Below the pieces are notes generated by a model. That model did not search any database. It was given only the letters and a program-made list of their open reading frames with translations, and was not told where the DNA came from. DNA of 64,000 bases from Aquibium oceanicum (GTDB taxonomy: Bacteria > Pseudomonadota > Alphaproteobacteria > Rhizobiales > Rhizobiaceae), in contig NZ_CP018171.1 in NCBI RefSeq assembly GCF_001889605.1, forward strand, positions 4,749,501 to 4,813,500, given 5' to 3'. The translations under genes were made by a program, and so were the position numbers. This document shows, in pieces, positions 35,803 to 45,134 of the stretch. Within the stretch, counting starts at the first letter, position 1. Each line of letters starts with the position of its first letter.

Positions 35803-36828
35803 ATGAACGGACGCGGCACCGCCATCCTGATGCGCATCGCGCAGGCGGTGCCGGTCATCCTCGGCGTCGTGATCATCAGCTTCGTGCTGACCCGCGCGCT
35901 GCCTGGCGATCCGGCGGTGCAGTTCGCCGGGCTGACCGCCACGCCCGAATCGATCGAGCAGACGCGGGTCAAGCTCGGGCTGGACCGGCCGCTGCCGGAA
36001 CAGTTCTTCCTCTATGTCGGCCAGCTTCTCCAAGGCGACCTCGGCCAGTCGGTCTCGACCGGCCGGCCGGTGGCAGCCGAACTCGCCGCCCGCCTTCCCG
36101 CCTCGCTCGAACTGACGCTGGTGGCGCTGATCGTCTCGTGTTCGATCGCCATCCCGCTCGGCGTGCTCGCCGCGACCCGACCCGGCAGCTGGATCGACCA
36201 GCTGTGCCGACTGTTCGTCACCGCGGGCGTGTCGCTGCCGACCTTTTTCACCGGGATCGTGCTCATCTACGTCTTCTATTATCTGCTGGGCATCGCGCCC
36301 TCGCCGCTCGGCCGGCTCGACTTCGTCTATCTCGACCCGCCGCACGTGACCGGTTTCTTCCTTATCGATGCGGCGCTCGACGGCGACTGGGAGACGTGGA
36401 CGGGCGCGGCGCGGCAGCTCGTGCTCCCCGCCACGACGCTCGCCCTCTTCACCATGGCGCCGATCGCGCGCATGACGCGCGCGGCGATGCTGTCGGCGCT
36501 GTCGGCCGACTATATCCGCACCGCGCGGGCGGCGGGGCTCGGCGCCGGCAAGGTGCTCTACGGCTATGCCTTTCGCAACGCGCTGCTGCCGGTCGTCACC
36601 ACGCTCGGCATGGTGTTCTCCTTCGCGCTCGGCGCCAACGTGCTGGTCGAGAAGGTCTTTGCCTGGCCAGGCATCGGATCCTACGCGGTGGAGGCGTTGG
36701 TCGTGTCCGACTACGCCGCCGTGCAGGGCTTCGTGCTCGCCATGGCGCTGCTCTTCGTGCTCCTCAACCTGATGATCGATCTCGCCTATTCTGCAATCGA
36801 TCCGCGCTTCGGGACGGCCGCGAAATGA
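35803..36828 (+). CDS. ABC transporter permease (DppB type)
   Basis: A 341-residue inner-membrane subunit. It has about six helices, the N-terminal RALPGDPAVQFAG segment, and the EAA loop typical of BPD_transp_1 (YIRTARAAGLGAGKVLYGYAFRNALLPV). It starts 4 bp after the binding protein and overlaps the next permease by 4 bp (ATGA), so the operon is tightly coupled. Confidence 0.92.
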   Translation: MNGRGTAILMRIAQAVPVILGVVIISFVLTRALPGDPAVQFAGLTATPESIEQTRVKLGLDRPLPEQFFLYVGQLLQGDLGQSVSTGRPVAAELAARLPASLELTLVALIVSCSIAIPLGVLAATRPGSWIDQLCRLFVTAGVSLPTFFTGIVLIYVFYYLLGIAPSPLGRLDFVYLDPPHVTGFFLIDAALDGDWETWTGAARQLVLPATTLALFTMAPIARMTRAAMLSALSADYIRTARAAGLGAGKVLYGYAFRNALLPVVTTLGMVFSFALGANVLVEKVFAWPGIGSYAVEALVVSDYAAVQGFVLAMALLFVLLNLMIDLAYSAIDPRFGTAAK

Positions 36829-37715
36829 CCGACACCCTCGCCACGGCCACCCTCGCCGCGCCGAAGCGCAACTCCGGCACCTTCGGGCACGTGCTTTACG
36901 TGCTGAGGGAGAACCCGGTCACCGCCCTCGCCTTCGGCATGTTCGCCTTCCTCATCGGTTCGGCGATTCTCGGGCCGAGCCTGGTGCCATACGATCCGCT
37001 CGCCACGGATTCGGCCATCGCGCTGCAGCCGCCGTCGCTGGCCCACTGGTTCGGCACCGACAATCTCGGCCGCGACGTCTTCAGCCGCGTCATCGTGGCG
37101 ACGCGCCTCGACCTGATCATCTCGGTCGCCGCCGTTTCGATATCCTTCGTCGTCGGATCGGTGCTCGGATCGCTCGCCGGCTATCGCGGCGGCTGGACGG
37201 ACGTCATCCTCAACCGCTGCCTCGACACGATCATGGCCTTCCCGCTCTTCGTGCTCGCCATGGGCATCGTCGCCGCGCTCGGCAATTCCGTCGCCAACAT
37301 CATCTACGCCACCGCCATCATCAACGTGCCGTTCTACGCGCGCCTGGTCCGAGCCGAGGTCAACATCCGTCGCGAGGCGGGCTTCACGCTGGCCGCCAAG
37401 CTGGCCGGCAATTCGGATGCCCGCGTGCTGGCCATGCACATCTTTCCCAACGCGCTGCCGCCGATGATGGTGCAGGTGTCGCTGAACCTCGGCTGGGCGA
37501 TCCTCAACGCCGCCGGCCTCTCCTTCATCGGGCTCGGGGTGCGCCCGCCAACGCCCGAATGGGGCATCATGGTGGCCGAGGGCGCCAACTTCATCATTTC
37601 GGGCGAATGGTGGCTGGCGCTCTTTCCGGGCCTCTGGCTGATGCTCGCCGTCTTCACCTTCAACCTGATGGGCGACGGGCTGCGCGACATCGTCGACCCG
37701 CGGCGGAGGACCTGA
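36825..37715 (+). CDS. ABC transporter permease (DppC type)
   Basis: A 296-residue inner-membrane partner of the DppB-type permease. It has the family N-terminus PYDPLATD, WFGTDNLGRDVFSR and the EAA-like loop EVNIRREAGFTLAAKLAGNSDARVLAMHIFPNAL. It ends one base before the ATG of the ATPase gene. The two permeases form the channel of the transporter. Confidence 0.92.
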   Translation: MTDTLATATLAAPKRNSGTFGHVLYVLRENPVTALAFGMFAFLIGSAILGPSLVPYDPLATDSAIALQPPSLAHWFGTDNLGRDVFSRVIVATRLDLIISVAAVSISFVVGSVLGSLAGYRGGWTDVILNRCLDTIMAFPLFVLAMGIVAALGNSVANIIYATAIINVPFYARLVRAEVNIRREAGFTLAAKLAGNSDARVLAMHIFPNALPPMMVQVSLNLGWAILNAAGLSFIGLGVRPPTPEWGIMVAEGANFIISGEWWLALFPGLWLMLAVFTFNLMGDGLRDIVDPRRRT

Positions 37716-37716
37716 G

Positions 37717-39345
37717 ATGCTGTCGGTTCAGGATCTCAACGTCTCCTTCCGCACCCGGCGCGGTGAGGTGAACGCCGTCAAGGGCATCAGCTTCGAACTG
37801 GCCAAGGGCGAGCGGCTCGGCATCGTCGGCGAGAGCGGCTCGGGCAAGTCGGTCACGTCCTACGCCCTGATGCGCATCCTCGACGCGGGCGGCACGATCA
37901 AGACCGGCGAGGCGGTCTACGACGGCGTCGACCTGCGGCGCGCCAACGAGGCCGCCATGAAGGACATCCGCGGCCGCGAGATCTCGATGATCTTCCAGAA
38001 TCCGCGCGCCGCCCTCAATCCCATACGCAAGGTGGGGCACCAGATCGAGGACGTTCTCGTGCGGCACGCACGGGCGACGCGCGCCGACGCCAAGGCGAAG
38101 GCGGTCGAAGCGCTCGAGGCGGTGAAGATCAACGACGCCGCGGCGCGCTACGAGGCCTACCCGTTCGAACTGTCCGGCGGCATGTGCCAGCGTATCGTCA
38201 TCGCCATCGCGCTGGCCTGCGACCCCAAGCTGCTGATCGCCGACGAACCCACGACAGGGCTCGACATCACGACGCAGAAGGCGGTCATGGACCTAGTCGA
38301 CGATCTGGTGCGCGCGCGCGGCATGTCGTCGATCCTGATCACCCACGACCTCGGGCTGGCCTCGCAATACTGCGACAGGATCGTGGTTATGAAGGATGGC
38401 GTGATCGTGGAGGATGGCAAGCCCGCCGATCTCTTCACGCAGCCGAAGCACCCCTACACCAACAAGCTGGTCGACGCGACGCCGCGGCGCGGCGCATCGA
38501 TCCGCTCACTGCTGCCGCAGGACCAGAGGACACCGCTCGCCCCGCGCTCGATCGGTAACGCGGCCATGCTCGAAGTGCTGAACCTCACCAAGACCTACGA
38601 TGGAAAGTCCGGACCGGTGCACGCAGTCAAGGGCGTCAGCTTCTCGATCCGCAGCGGCGAGAGCGTCGGGCTGGTCGGCGAATCCGGATGCGGGAAATCG
38701 ACGACCTCCTCGATGATTGTGCGGCTGCTCGACATCTCCTCCGGCAACATCCTCTACAAGGGCGAGGACATCGCTGCGATCCCGTCGGCCGGTTTCGCCC
38801 GCAACCCGCTGCGCGGCAAGATCCAGATGGTGTTCCAGGACGCCACCGACAGCCTCAACCCGCGGCACTCCGCCCGGCAGTCGATCGCCGAGCCGCTGCG
38901 GCGCCTGTGCGGACTCAAGGGCGCGGCCGTGGACGAACGGGTGGAGGAACTCGCCGACCTGACCGGGCTGCCGCCGCACCTGCTCGACCGTTTCCCGCAC
39001 CAGCTTTCGGGTGGCCAGAAGGCGCGCGTCGGCATCGCGCGTGCGATCGCCCCCGACCCCGATCTCCTGATCCTGGACGAACCGACGGCCTCGCTCGACG
39101 TGTCGATCCAGGCGGTGGTGCTCAACCTTCTGGCCGACCTAAGGGCACGGCTCGGCATGAGCTACCTCTTCGTCAGCCACGACCTCAACGTCGTGCGGCT
39201 GCTTTGCGACCACGTGGTGGTGATGAAGGGCGGCAGCATCGTGGAAGCCGGACCGGTGGAGAAGGTCATGGACGATCCGCAAGACGCCTATACCCGCGAA
39301 CTGCTTTCGGCCGCACCGCAGGCGCCGTCCCGCAAGGCCGCATGA
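37717..39345 (+). CDS. ABC transporter ATP-binding protein, fused two-domain (DppD-DppF type)
   Basis: A 542-residue protein with two complete ATPase domains: Walker A GESGSGKSV at 38-46 in the first half and GESGCGKST in the second, with signatures LSGGM and LSGGQ and Walker B LLIADEPTTG and LLILDEPTAS. The second half begins near residue 284. It replaces the separate DppD and DppF subunits, a common fused layout. It ends 25 bp before the atzF start. Confidence 0.93.
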   Translation: MLSVQDLNVSFRTRRGEVNAVKGISFELAKGERLGIVGESGSGKSVTSYALMRILDAGGTIKTGEAVYDGVDLRRANEAAMKDIRGREISMIFQNPRAALNPIRKVGHQIEDVLVRHARATRADAKAKAVEALEAVKINDAAARYEAYPFELSGGMCQRIVIAIALACDPKLLIADEPTTGLDITTQKAVMDLVDDLVRARGMSSILITHDLGLASQYCDRIVVMKDGVIVEDGKPADLFTQPKHPYTNKLVDATPRRGASIRSLLPQDQRTPLAPRSIGNAAMLEVLNLTKTYDGKSGPVHAVKGVSFSIRSGESVGLVGESGCGKSTTSSMIVRLLDISSGNILYKGEDIAAIPSAGFARNPLRGKIQMVFQDATDSLNPRHSARQSIAEPLRRLCGLKGAAVDERVEELADLTGLPPHLLDRFPHQLSGGQKARVGIARAIAPDPDLLILDEPTASLDVSIQAVVLNLLADLRARLGMSYLFVSHDLNVVRLLCDHVVVMKGGSIVEAGPVEKVMDDPQDAYTRELLSAAPQAPSRKAA

Positions 39346-39370
39346 ACGACAGACACACGGAAACAGTGCA

Positions 39371-41191
39371 TTGAACATCGAAGACCTCCCCTTCACCCTC
39401 ACCGCCCTGAGAGAGGCATATGCCGACGGCCTGCGGCCCGAAGACGTCGTGCGGGAAGCGTTCCGCCGGCTCGATGCGGTGACGGATCCCGGCATCTTCA
39501 TCCACGAGGCGCGGGAGGCGGCGCTGGCAGAGGCGCGGGCGCTCGGCGCCAGTGCAGGTCTTCCACTCTGGGGCATCCCCTTCGCCGTCAAGGACAACAT
39601 CGACGTGACGGGAATGCCGACTACGGCAGCCTGCCCGGACTTCGAATACCGGGCCGAGAGCGACGCCTTCGCCGTCGCGCGGCTGAAGGCGGCGGGCGCG
39701 ATCTGCCTGGGCAAGACCAATCTCGACCAGTTCGCCACCGGGCTGGTCGGCGTGCGCACGCCCTACCCCGTCCCGCGCAACGCCGTCGACCCGGATATCG
39801 TGCCAGGCGGCTCGTCCTCGGGTTCGGCCGTCGCCGTGGCGCATGGCATCGTGGCGTTCGCGCTGGGCACGGACACCGCCGGCTCCGGCCGCGTGCCGGC
39901 CGCGCTGAACAACATCGTCGGGCTGAAGCCGACGCTGGGCGCGCTGTCGTCCACCGGGGTGGTGCCGGCCTGCCGGACGCTCGACACGATCTCGGTCTTC
40001 GCCTTCACCGTCAGCGATGCATGGGAGGTCTTTGAGGCAGCAGCCGCCTACGATGCGGCGGATCCGTATTCCCGTCTCCTCCCGGCACCCGTCGCCTCGC
40101 CGCCGCCGCCCGCCGTTCGCATCGCGGTTCCCGATGCGGCAACCCTGGAAACCTTCGGCGACGGCGTGCAGGCCGACCATTTCCGCGCCACGATCGCGCG
40201 CCTCCAGACCGGCGGCGCGGTCGTCAAGGAGATCGATTTCGAGCCGTTCTATGCGGTTGCGCGGATGCTCTACGAAGGCGCGTGGCTCGCCGAGCGGGTC
40301 GTGGCCGTCGGGGACAGGCTGGTCGAGGCGCCTCAGACGCTCCACCCGACGACGCGCGCTATCCTCGAACCCGGTCTGGGCCTGACCGCTGTCGATGCGT
40401 TCGGTGGTCTCTACCGCCTGAAGGAATTGCAACGCCGTTGCGAGGAACTGGTCCAGGACGCGGACGTGATCTGCGTCCCGACGATCCCCACCTTCGTCAC
40501 GATGGCCGAGATCACCGCCGACCCGATCGGCGCGAACAGCCAGCTCGGCACCTACACCAATTTCGTGAACCTCCTGGACATGTGCGGCATCGCGGTGCCG
40601 GCCGGAACGCGAACCGACGGGAGACCCGGCAGCGTCACCTTGCTCGCCCGCAAGGGGCGGGACGCGCTGGCCGCTGCCGTGGCGGCGAAGGTAGAGGACG
40701 GGCTGCTCGGTGCCACCGGGGGATCGCGTCCCGCCGCTTCGGCGAAGGTCTCGGACGTCGAGGCGGACGAGATCGCAGTTGCGGTCTGCGGCGCGCACAT
40801 GTCGGGCCTGCCGCTCAACCGCGAACTCACGTCGCGGGACGGCCGCTTCCTGCGCGCATGCCGGACGGCACCAGGCTACACGCTGCATGCCCTGCCCGGC
40901 GGTCCGCCGTTCCGCCCCGGCCTGGTCCGCACCCCCGGCGAGACGACGGCGATCGAACTGGAGGTCTGGGCACTTCCGCGCAAGCGTTTTGGGGATTTCA
41001 TCGCCGGCATCCCCGCGCCGCTCTGCATCGGCAGCGTCGCCCTCGAGGACGGCTCCAGCGTGAAGGGCTTTCTCTGCGAGAGTTCGGGCCTCGAGGGGGC
41101 GAACGACATCAGCCGGTTCGGTGGCTGGCGCGGCTACATGCGCGCCCAGTCGCAGCCGCCGGCGCGCGAGGAACGGGCCTATGCCGTCTAG
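39371..41191 (+). CDS. atzF: Allophanate hydrolase
   Basis: A 606-residue amidase-signature enzyme that splits allophanate into two ammonia and two CO2. The Ser-Ser-Lys triad is visible: Lys74 (FAVKDNID), the cis-Ser of GGSSSGS (148-152) and the nucleophile Ser172 in GTDTAGSGR. The C-terminal domain (about 450-606) is the AtzF-type extension that processes the product. The start codon is TTG 39371; there is no better ATG before the conserved N-terminus. It links both ABC transporters to biuret breakdown by biuH downstream. Confidence 0.92.
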   Translation: MNIEDLPFTLTALREAYADGLRPEDVVREAFRRLDAVTDPGIFIHEAREAALAEARALGASAGLPLWGIPFAVKDNIDVTGMPTTAACPDFEYRAESDAFAVARLKAAGAICLGKTNLDQFATGLVGVRTPYPVPRNAVDPDIVPGGSSSGSAVAVAHGIVAFALGTDTAGSGRVPAALNNIVGLKPTLGALSSTGVVPACRTLDTISVFAFTVSDAWEVFEAAAAYDAADPYSRLLPAPVASPPPPAVRIAVPDAATLETFGDGVQADHFRATIARLQTGGAVVKEIDFEPFYAVARMLYEGAWLAERVVAVGDRLVEAPQTLHPTTRAILEPGLGLTAVDAFGGLYRLKELQRRCEELVQDADVICVPTIPTFVTMAEITADPIGANSQLGTYTNFVNLLDMCGIAVPAGTRTDGRPGSVTLLARKGRDALAAAVAAKVEDGLLGATGGSRPAASAKVSDVEADEIAVAVCGAHMSGLPLNRELTSRDGRFLRACRTAPGYTLHALPGGPPFRPGLVRTPGETTAIELEVWALPRKRFGDFIAGIPAPLCIGSVALEDGSSVKGFLCESSGLEGANDISRFGGWRGYMRAQSQPPAREERAYAV

Positions 41192-41230
41192 AGCGCGAGC
41201 ACCACGCCAAGCATCGGGGAGGATCGCCCG

Positions 41231-42220
41231 ATGAGCGGGACCATTCCCCTGATCGACGTCTCGGCACTTGCCGGCGGCAGCCCGGCGGCGGTTCGCGCAC
41301 TGGCGGACGAGATCGGCCGCGCCTGCCGCGATATCGGCTTCTTCTATGTGACGAACCACTCGGTGCCCGCCGACCTGATCGACCGGGCCTTTGCCGCATC
41401 GGCGGACTTCTTCGCACGCGAGGAGGCGGAGAAGATGCGTGCCGTCTATTCGGCCAGCGGCAACCGCGGCTACGTGCCGATGAAGGGCGAAGCGCTGGAC
41501 CCGACGCGACCTGCCGATCTGAAGGAGGCCTTCAACATCGGGCTGGAACTGCCGCCTGACGATCCCGAGATCGTCGAGGGCCGCATGTTCCGGGCGGAGA
41601 ACCGCTGGCCCGAGATGGCGGGCTTCCGCGACACCATGCTCGCCTATTTCGATGCCTGCCACGGCCTCGGACGCGCCATCCATCGCGCATTCGCGATCGA
41701 TATCGGGATCGACGAGGACTTCTTCGAGGACAAGCTCGACCGGCCGATGGCGGTGTTGCGGCTGCTGCATTATCCGCCCGCGCCAGAGCGCCTCGACGAA
41801 GGGCAGCTCGGCGCCGGCGAACACACCGACTACGGCTGCGTGACCCTGCTCGCCACCGATGGCGTCGGCGGGCTGGAGGTGCGCAACCGGGCGGGCGAAT
41901 GGCTGAAGGCGCCGCACGTTCCGGGCGCGTTCGTGTGCAACATCGGCGACTGCCTGATGCGCTGGATGAACGACATCTACGTCTCCACGCCGCATCGCGT
42001 CGTTAGCCCGAGCGGGCGCGAACGCTTCTCGATTGCCTTCTTTCTCGACCCCAACCCGGAGGCCGAGATTGCCTGCCTGCCGAACTGTGCCAGCGACGAC
42101 CGGCCGGCGCGATACGTGCCGATCCGCGGCGACGCCTTCCTGCTCAGCCGTCTGTCGCCGACCTACGAGACATCCGGGCTCGGCAAAGGCGCAAAGGAGG
42201 CATCGAAGACCCATGCCTAG
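41231..42220 (+). CDS. Fe(II)/2-oxoglutarate-dependent oxygenase (isopenicillin N synthase-like)
   Basis: A 329-residue protein of the DIOX_N-2OG-FeII_Oxy family. The iron ligands are His198 and Asp200 (GEHTDYG) and His255 (TPHRVV). Arg265 and Ser267 (RERFSI) form the 2-oxoglutarate clamp. Such enzymes hydroxylate or cleave N-containing compounds. Its place between allophanate hydrolase and a BMP transporter suggests it acts early on the imported substrate. The real substrate is not known. Confidence 0.9.
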   Translation: MSGTIPLIDVSALAGGSPAAVRALADEIGRACRDIGFFYVTNHSVPADLIDRAFAASADFFAREEAEKMRAVYSASGNRGYVPMKGEALDPTRPADLKEAFNIGLELPPDDPEIVEGRMFRAENRWPEMAGFRDTMLAYFDACHGLGRAIHRAFAIDIGIDEDFFEDKLDRPMAVLRLLHYPPAPERLDEGQLGAGEHTDYGCVTLLATDGVGGLEVRNRAGEWLKAPHVPGAFVCNIGDCLMRWMNDIYVSTPHRVVSPSGRERFSIAFFLDPNPEAEIACLPNCASDDRPARYVPIRGDAFLLSRLSPTYETSGLGKGAKEASKTHA

Positions 42221-42439
42221 TCCGCAGGCATCAAACGATCGGTGCACAAAGCTTGTGCTAGCGGCGTGCTGCAGGCTGCTGGAAAGACAGGCCGCAGCCG
42301 CGAAAGAATCTTTCGTGACAATGACTTGGCCGGCGCCCCGCATGGCTGCGCCGGCTGGCATACGGCTTGCCTCCCTGAAGCAGGATGGCCGCCGCGCAAC
42401 CGGCAATTCGAACTCAACCGCTAACCCGTGGAGCCTCTC
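42221..42439 (+). promoter_or_regulatory. Structured 219-nt leader before the BMP binding-protein gene
   Basis: No gene is visible here. There are four consecutive stem-loops: GCACAA/TTGTGC at 42244-42258; an 11-bp bulged stem from GCTGC (42268) to GCAGC (42298) closed by CTG-GAAAGA-CAG; CGAAAG/CTTTCG at 42301-42315; and GCCGGCGC/GCGCCGGC at 42329-42355. The ribosome binding site GGAG is near 42430. It could be a regulatory RNA leader or a set of repeats; no T run follows the hairpins. Confidence 0.45.
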
Positions 42440-43543
42440 ATGACGCAATTTCTCTCCCGCCGATCCATCCTCAAGGCCGGCGCCGCCGGCCTCGCCGCAT
42501 CGGCCCTGCCGCTCGGCCTGGCCGCCCGCGCGCAACAGCCCATCGTGCTCGGCGCCGTCTATGTCGGACCGCGCGACGACTTCGGCTGGAACCAGGCCCA
42601 TGCGGTGGCCATGGACATCCTCAAGCAGGTGCCCGGCGTGACCGTCATCGAGGAGGAGAACGTGCCCGAGACCGACGCGGTCTCGCAATCGATGGAATCA
42701 ATGATCAACCTCGACGGTGCGAACCTGATCCTCGCCACCTCCTTCGGCTACTACAACCCCTTCGTGGTGGAGTCGGCGAAGAAGTATCCCGAGGTCCAGT
42801 TCCGCCACGCCGCGCCGCTGTGGAAGGAAGGCGATCCGACGAATGCCGGCAGCTACTTCTGCTACCTGAACCAGGCGCACTACGTGAACGGCGTCGCTGC
42901 CGGCCTCTCCACCACCACGAACAAGATCGGCTTTGTCGCCGCCAAGCCGATACCGTCGGTGCTGTCCAACATCAATTCGGTGCTGCTCGGTGCAAGGAGC
43001 GTCAATCCGGAGGCGACGGTCCAAGTGATCTTCACCGGCGAATGGTCGCTGCCGGTGCGCGAGGCGGAAGCCGCGAACGCGCTGATCGACGCCGGCTGCG
43101 ACGTCATCACCTGCCATGTCGACGGGCCGAAGGTCGTGGTCGAGACCGCGGAGGGACGCGGCGTGAAGACCTGCGGCCACAACGCCAGCCAGGCCCCGCT
43201 CGCGCCGAACGGCTTCATCACCGGCGCGGAATACAAGTGGGAGACGATCTACAAGATCTACGCCGACGCGCTCGCCAAGGGCGAGGAACTGCCGAACTTC
43301 ATCGCCGGCGGCTACCACAACGACATGCTGCGCAACACGCCCTACGGCGCCGGCGCGACGCCGGAGGCGATCAAGGCGGCCGACGCAGCGATCGAAGGCC
43401 TCAAGGCCGGCAAGCCGATCTATGTCGGCCCCCTCAAGGACAACACGGGCAAACTCGTCATCGAAGGCCCGATGGACAACTACGACCCGGTGCTGGACGG
43501 AATGGGCTACCTGCTCGAAGGCGTCCAGGGCTCGACCACCTGA
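42440..43543 (+). CDS. BMP-family ABC transporter substrate-binding protein
   Basis: A 367-residue periplasmic protein of the Bmp/Med family. A twin-arginine signal (SRRSILKAG) leads a mature protein with GAVYVGPRDDFGWNQAH and DAVSQSMESMINLDGANLILATSFGYYNPF, typical for nucleoside/purine-like ligand binders. Start ATG 42440 has GGAG upstream (the frame opens at GTG 42428). It is separated from its permeases by a 480-bp palindromic repeat region. The ligand is unknown; a urea-type or nucleobase compound would fit the cluster. Confidence 0.9.
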   Translation: MTQFLSRRSILKAGAAGLAASALPLGLAARAQQPIVLGAVYVGPRDDFGWNQAHAVAMDILKQVPGVTVIEEENVPETDAVSQSMESMINLDGANLILATSFGYYNPFVVESAKKYPEVQFRHAAPLWKEGDPTNAGSYFCYLNQAHYVNGVAAGLSTTTNKIGFVAAKPIPSVLSNINSVLLGARSVNPEATVQVIFTGEWSLPVREAEAANALIDAGCDVITCHVDGPKVVVETAEGRGVKTCGHNASQAPLAPNGFITGAEYKWETIYKIYADALAKGEELPNFIAGGYHNDMLRNTPYGAGATPEAIKAADAAIEGLKAGKPIYVGPLKDNTGKLVIEGPMDNYDPVLDGMGYLLEGVQGSTT

Positions 43544-43620
43544 TGCAAGCTTGCTGAGCGGCGGCTCGCGCCGCCGCTTTCCGGCAAACAGATTCGAGGG
43601 CAGCGGATATGTCGATACCT

Positions 43621-44000
43621 CCACCCCTGACCTATCCCCACGAGGGGGAAGGGGACTGTCTGACCGCAAGGTTTCCTTCAGTCGAAGCGCGGGCCTCCCC
43701 CTTGTCTATCGCATTCACACATTTCCTGCACGGCCGGTGGGCTGAAGGAAGCACCCCCTCACCGTCTCGCTTCGCGAGCCACCTCTCCCCCTGCCCGGGG
43801 GAGAGGAATCGCAGCTTAGACTTCGCGCCGGTACGACGACGAAAGAGCGAGATCGGGACGGCGCGTTTCCTCTCCCCCGGGCAGGGGGAGAGGTGGCCCG
43901 AAGGGTCGGTGAGGGGGTGCTTGGCCGCAACCTCGAGGGTCCGGAAAGAGACGTGCGAATGGGATAGCTTCCCCTCGTGGGAAGGCGTCAGGGATGGGGA
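43621..44000. repeat. Nested palindromic intergenic repeat inside the BMP transporter operon
   Basis: The outer arms are near 43621-43651 and 43968-44000 (CCCTGAC with ACGAG/GGGAAG parts). The inner arms are 43751-43807 and 43866-43920, where GCACCCCCTCACCG is mirrored by CGGTGAGGGGGTGC and CTCTCCCCCTGCCC by GGGCAGGGGGAGAG. The region 43544-44024 holds no gene. It looks like a rhizobial intergenic mosaic element inserted between the binding-protein and permease genes. Confidence 0.75.
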
Positions 44001-44024
44001 TGCGGCCTTGCTTGGGATCCTCTC

Positions 44025-45134
44025 ATGACCACCGTCGTCTCCCCGCTTCCCGCGCGCTCGATCAGCTTCGGCCCGAGCGCCATGCGCGCCGTCGAGGCGC
44101 TGGTGATCCCGCTCGGGGCGCTCGTCGCCTCGGCGATCCTGTTCTCGGTCTTCCTTCTCGCGCTGGGGAAATCGCCAGCGACCTTCTTCAGCCTGATCTG
44201 GACCGGCGGCTTCGGGTCGAGCTTTTCGATCCAGAACACCTTGCAGCGCAGCGCGCCGCTGGTGCTGACCGGGCTCGCCTTCGCCATTCCCGCCCGGATC
44301 GGGCTGACGATCATAGGGGCGGAGGGCGGGCTCGTGCTCGGTGGCTTCTCCGCCGCGGCGGTGGCCATTCCGCTGGTCACCAACGGCTGGTCGCCGGTCC
44401 TGACCATGCCGATCATGGCGCTCGCCGCCATGGCCGCCGGCGCCGTCTGGATCGGGCTTGCCGGCTGGCTGCGGCACTATCGCGGCGTCAACGAGACCAT
44501 CTCGTCGCTCCTCCTGACCTACATCGCCATCGCCATCATGAACTTCTTCGTTGAGGGCGCGCTGCGCGATCCGGCCTCGGCCAACAAGCCCTCCACCATG
44601 CCGATCGGCGACGCCTACAGGGTCGGCGCCATCCCCGGCACGTCAGTGCACTGGGGGCTCGCGGCCGGCATCCTGCTCGCGGTTTTGCTCTACGTGCTGA
44701 TGACGCGCACCACCTTCGGCTTCGCCGCGCGGATGACCGGCGGCAACGTGCGCGCGGCGCAGGCGCAGGGCCTGCCGGTCGGCCCGCTGGTGGTCGCCTG
44801 CTGCGCCATCGCGGGCGCCTGCGCCGGGCTCGCCGGCTATTTCGAGGTCGCGGCGGTGCACGGGCAGGCCAATGCCTCGCTTGTCGCAGGCTACGGCTTC
44901 ACCGGTATCCTCGTCGCATTCCTGGCACGGCAGAACCCGCTGGCGGTGGTTCCCGTCGCCATCATGTTCGGAGCGCTCGCCGCGTCGGGCGGTCTTATCC
45001 AGCGGCGCATGGGAATGCCCGACGCGACCGTTCTGGTGCTGCAGGGCATCATCTTCGTGGTGCTTCTGGTCAGCGAGACCTTCTACGGGCGTATCCCCTT
45101 CCTGCAGGCGCGGACGACGGGAGACAGGACATGA
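44025..45134 (+). CDS. BMP-type ABC transporter permease 1
   Basis: A 369-residue BPD_transp_2 permease with about nine helices (NupP/YufP style). Features include LTGLAFAIPARIGLTIIGAEGGLVLGG and RHYRGVNETISSLLLTYIAIAIMNFF. It starts at ATG 44025 right after the repeat region and overlaps the second permease by 4 bp. It forms the membrane channel with the next protein. Confidence 0.92.
   Translation: MTTVVSPLPARSISFGPSAMRAVEALVIPLGALVASAILFSVFLLALGKSPATFFSLIWTGGFGSSFSIQNTLQRSAPLVLTGLAFAIPARIGLTIIGAEGGLVLGGFSAAAVAIPLVTNGWSPVLTMPIMALAAMAAGAVWIGLAGWLRHYRGVNETISSLLLTYIAIAIMNFFVEGALRDPASANKPSTMPIGDAYRVGAIPGTSVHWGLAAGILLAVLLYVLMTRTTFGFAARMTGGNVRAAQAQGLPVGPLVVACCAIAGACAGLAGYFEVAAVHGQANASLVAGYGFTGILVAFLARQNPLAVVPVAIMFGALAASGGLIQRRMGMPDATVLVLQGIIFVVLLVSETFYGRIPFLQARTTGDRT

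Noticed and set aside
34063-36345. A 760-codon open frame on the minus strand
   Set aside because: It is opposite the ABC binding-protein and permease genes and has the low-complexity composition of a shadow frame.
42244-42355. Leader hairpins considered as a guanidine-sensing (ykkC-type) riboswitch
   Set aside because: The paired ACGR loops of the mini-ykkC class and the conserved core of the long ykkC class are not seen.
39266-42688. A 1140-codon open frame on the minus strand
   Set aside because: It lies opposite atzF and the Fe/2OG oxygenase, both with complete catalytic motifs. The antisense frame is Arg/Gly/Asp-rich without family likeness; it is an artefact of high GC.
43621-44000. 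Repeats considered as a CRISPR array
   Set aside because: The repeats are inverted and nested, not regular direct repeats with unique spacers, and no cas gene is present.
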